60,718 nucleotides of DNA, from positions 1-60,718 of the forward strand of contig CACOKI010000007.1 in NCBI GenBank assembly GCA_902627735.1. The letters are read 5' to 3'. This document shows, one piece after another, positions 59,708 through 60,718 of the stretch (positions are counted from its first letter, which is position 1; the number at the start of each line of letters is the position of its first letter). Under the pieces are notes generated by a model. That model saw only the letters and a list, made by a program, of their open reading frames with translations. It did not search any database and was not told the DNA's origin. The position numbers and the translations under genes are program-made. Origin of the DNA: an uncultured Pelagibacteraceae bacterium. GTDB lineage: Bacteria > Pseudomonadota > Alphaproteobacteria > Pelagibacterales > Pelagibacteraceae.

Positions 59708-60359
59708 AAAAATTTTTTTTTATCTTTCAATATTTATTTTATTAACAACACTTAACAATAAAGAACTAATTAATTTTCAATTACCGAACATTAATCAAAT
59801 TGATATTTTGGGATTTGATCAAAATGAAAATAATGAATTATCAAAAAATTTAGAATTTCTAAAATCAGAGAACCTATTTTTTCTTAATAAAGAAAAAATT
59901 AAAAAAATTTTAAATTCAAACAATTTAGTTGAAAGTTATCATATATTTAGAAAGTTTCCATCCACATTAGTGTTAACAATAAATAAAACAAGTTATCTTG
60001 CAACAACTAAAAAAGGTAATCAATTTTATTTAATTGGATCTAATAATAAATTTATAAAAACGGATAATGAGTATTTAAAACTTCCTCAAATTTTTGGTAA
60101 TTTTAGAATTAAAGAATTTATTCAAATAAAAAAATTTATAGATGAATCAAAATTTAATTATGAAGCTATTAAATTTTTATATTTTTTTCCATCTGGAAGA
60201 TGGGATATTCATACAAATTCTGGTATCGTGATTAAATTACCAAAAATAAAAGTTAAGGAAAAATTGAATTTAGTATCTTCTTTATTAATAGATGATAAAT
60301 TTAAAAATTTAACACTTATTGATATTCGCCAAAAAAATCAGATAGTAATAAATGAATAA
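59688..60359 (+). CDS. ftsQ: Cell division protein FtsQ
   Basis: A 223-residue bitopic protein that links early and late divisome proteins. It has one N-terminal membrane helix (KIFFYLSIFILLTTL), a POTRA-like domain starting at INQIDILGFDQNENNELSKN, and a beta domain with SYHIFRKFPSTLVLTINKTSYLA, the usual FtsQ P-x-x-L segment. It is shorter than E. coli FtsQ (276), mainly at the cytoplasmic N-terminus. Position after ddl fits. It overlaps the next gene by 8 bases. Confidence 0.88.
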   Translation: MLRQINKKIFFYLSIFILLTTLNNKELINFQLPNINQIDILGFDQNENNELSKNLEFLKSENLFFLNKEKIKKILNSNNLVESYHIFRKFPSTLVLTINKTSYLATTKKGNQFYLIGSNNKFIKTDNEYLKLPQIFGNFRIKEFIQIKKFIDESKFNYEAIKFLYFFPSGRWDIHTNSGIVIKLPKIKVKEKLNLVSSLLIDDKFKNLTLIDIRQKNQIVINE

Positions 60360-60718
60360 GTTAAATTTTGAAACTTTTTTGTTAATAAGACCAAATAAGT
60401 TCGTAATATCCATATTTCAAGAATCTAATATTAAAAAAATTTATGAAAAAGAAATATTAGTAGAAAATAACTCTGGTAAATTAAATATAGATACTTTAAA
60501 AAAATTTGTTGATGACAATATAATTGAGATAGAAAAAATTTTAGATAATTTTATCGAAAAAATCAATTTAATAATCGAAAGCGACAGTTTTTTTATTTTT
60601 AATTCATCAATAAAAAAAAATTATTCTGGAAATCCAGTTAGTCAAATACAATTGAATAATTTATTGAATGATTTAAAAAATCAATGCAAAAAAAATTTTG
60701 AAACTAATAAGATAATAC
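60352..60718 (+). CDS. ftsA: Divergent FtsA-like protein, N-terminal part (runs off the window)
   Basis: An ATG at 60352, inside the ftsQ end, opens 122 stop-free codons to the window edge. Position after ftsQ is where ftsA always lies. The predicted pattern of strands and helices (FETFLLIRPNKFVISIFQ, then LNIDTLKKFVDDNIIEIEKIL, then LIIESDSFFIFNSS) parallels the start of FtsA. The usual actin-fold phosphate motif DIGTSK is replaced by LIRPNK. The assignment is by position and layout rather than clear identity, and the ATP-binding part may be degraded. Confidence 0.55.
   Translation, partial: MNKLNFETFLLIRPNKFVISIFQESNIKKIYEKEILVENNSGKLNIDTLKKFVDDNIIEIEKILDNFIEKINLIIESDSFFIFNSSIKKNYSGNPVSQIQLNNLLNDLKNQCKKNFETNKII

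Overview
The window looks like a piece of a streamlined, very AT-rich alphaproteobacterial chromosome, most likely SAR11 (Pelagibacterales). The reasons are Lys/Asn/Ile-rich proteins full of A and T runs, near-zero intergenic space, and gene pairs typical of alphaproteobacteria: a CcrM-type GANTC methylase, lgt-midA-pgeF, carAB divergent from yqeY-dnaG-rpoD, a cytochrome bc1 operon, an NDUFAF7/MidA protein, an ELM1 protein and UbiK. This assignment is inference from content, not from a database search.

Layout. 1-7.2 kb: the start of a DUF721 gene facing mutY, an FAD monooxygenase, then ccrM, rnhB and a cysteine-poor uracil-DNA glycosylase on the minus strand, and a TPR protein with ispE. 7.3-13 kb: tRNA-Gln read straight into the CCA-adding enzyme gene, greA/hemF/trmL on minus, and petABC on plus. 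13-19 kb: a seven-gene minus run lgt-midA-pgeF-prs-rplY-pth-ychF. 19-30.6 kb: ubiK, a MarR/OmpR/EnvZ-type regulatory run, ilvE, a minus run uvrB-pteridine reductase-folB-uvrC-pgsA, an aspartate aminotransferase and trxB. 30.6-37 kb: an ELM1 protein with a 2OG-Fe(II) oxygenase, a small membrane protein and carAB. 37-43.6 kb: yqeY-dnaG-rpoD, two tRNAs, mlaC/mlaA and an ampD-like amidase. 43.6-60.7 kb: RNase P RNA, then an unbroken division and cell-wall cluster mraZ-ftsZ-rsmH-ftsL-ftsI-murEF-mraY-murD-ftsW-murG-murC-murB-ddl-ftsQ and the start of an ftsA-like gene cut by the window edge.

How the genes work together. The last third encodes the cytoplasmic steps of peptidoglycan synthesis from UDP-MurNAc to lipid II together with the septal machinery. 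It has a visible control point: a TTGACT-N17-TATTGT promoter overlapped by three 10-bp-spaced CCCAT repeats (a MraZ box). ftsZ sits directly behind mraZ instead of behind ftsA, so this promoter would control ftsZ directly. murE and murF are fused. ccrM lies in the same window, and GANTC sites overlap the predicted promoters of both ccrM and mraZ. The 91-bp gap between petABC (heme and Fe-S proteins) and trmL-hemF-greA (heme synthesis) carries a good match to the alphaproteobacterial Irr/ICE iron box.

No insertion sequence, prophage, CRISPR array, toxin-antitoxin module or obvious defence system is visible, and gene order and composition are uniform. The only stretch over 300 bases without a protein gene is 43616-44193, which holds rnpB and the mraZ control region. 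The unusual signals are therefore in core genes: a tRNA-Val with non-canonical D- and T-loops, an apparently Fe-S-less family 4 UDG, a zinc-ligand-depleted primase, a PTR1-like reductase next to folB, and a very divergent FtsA-like N-terminus.
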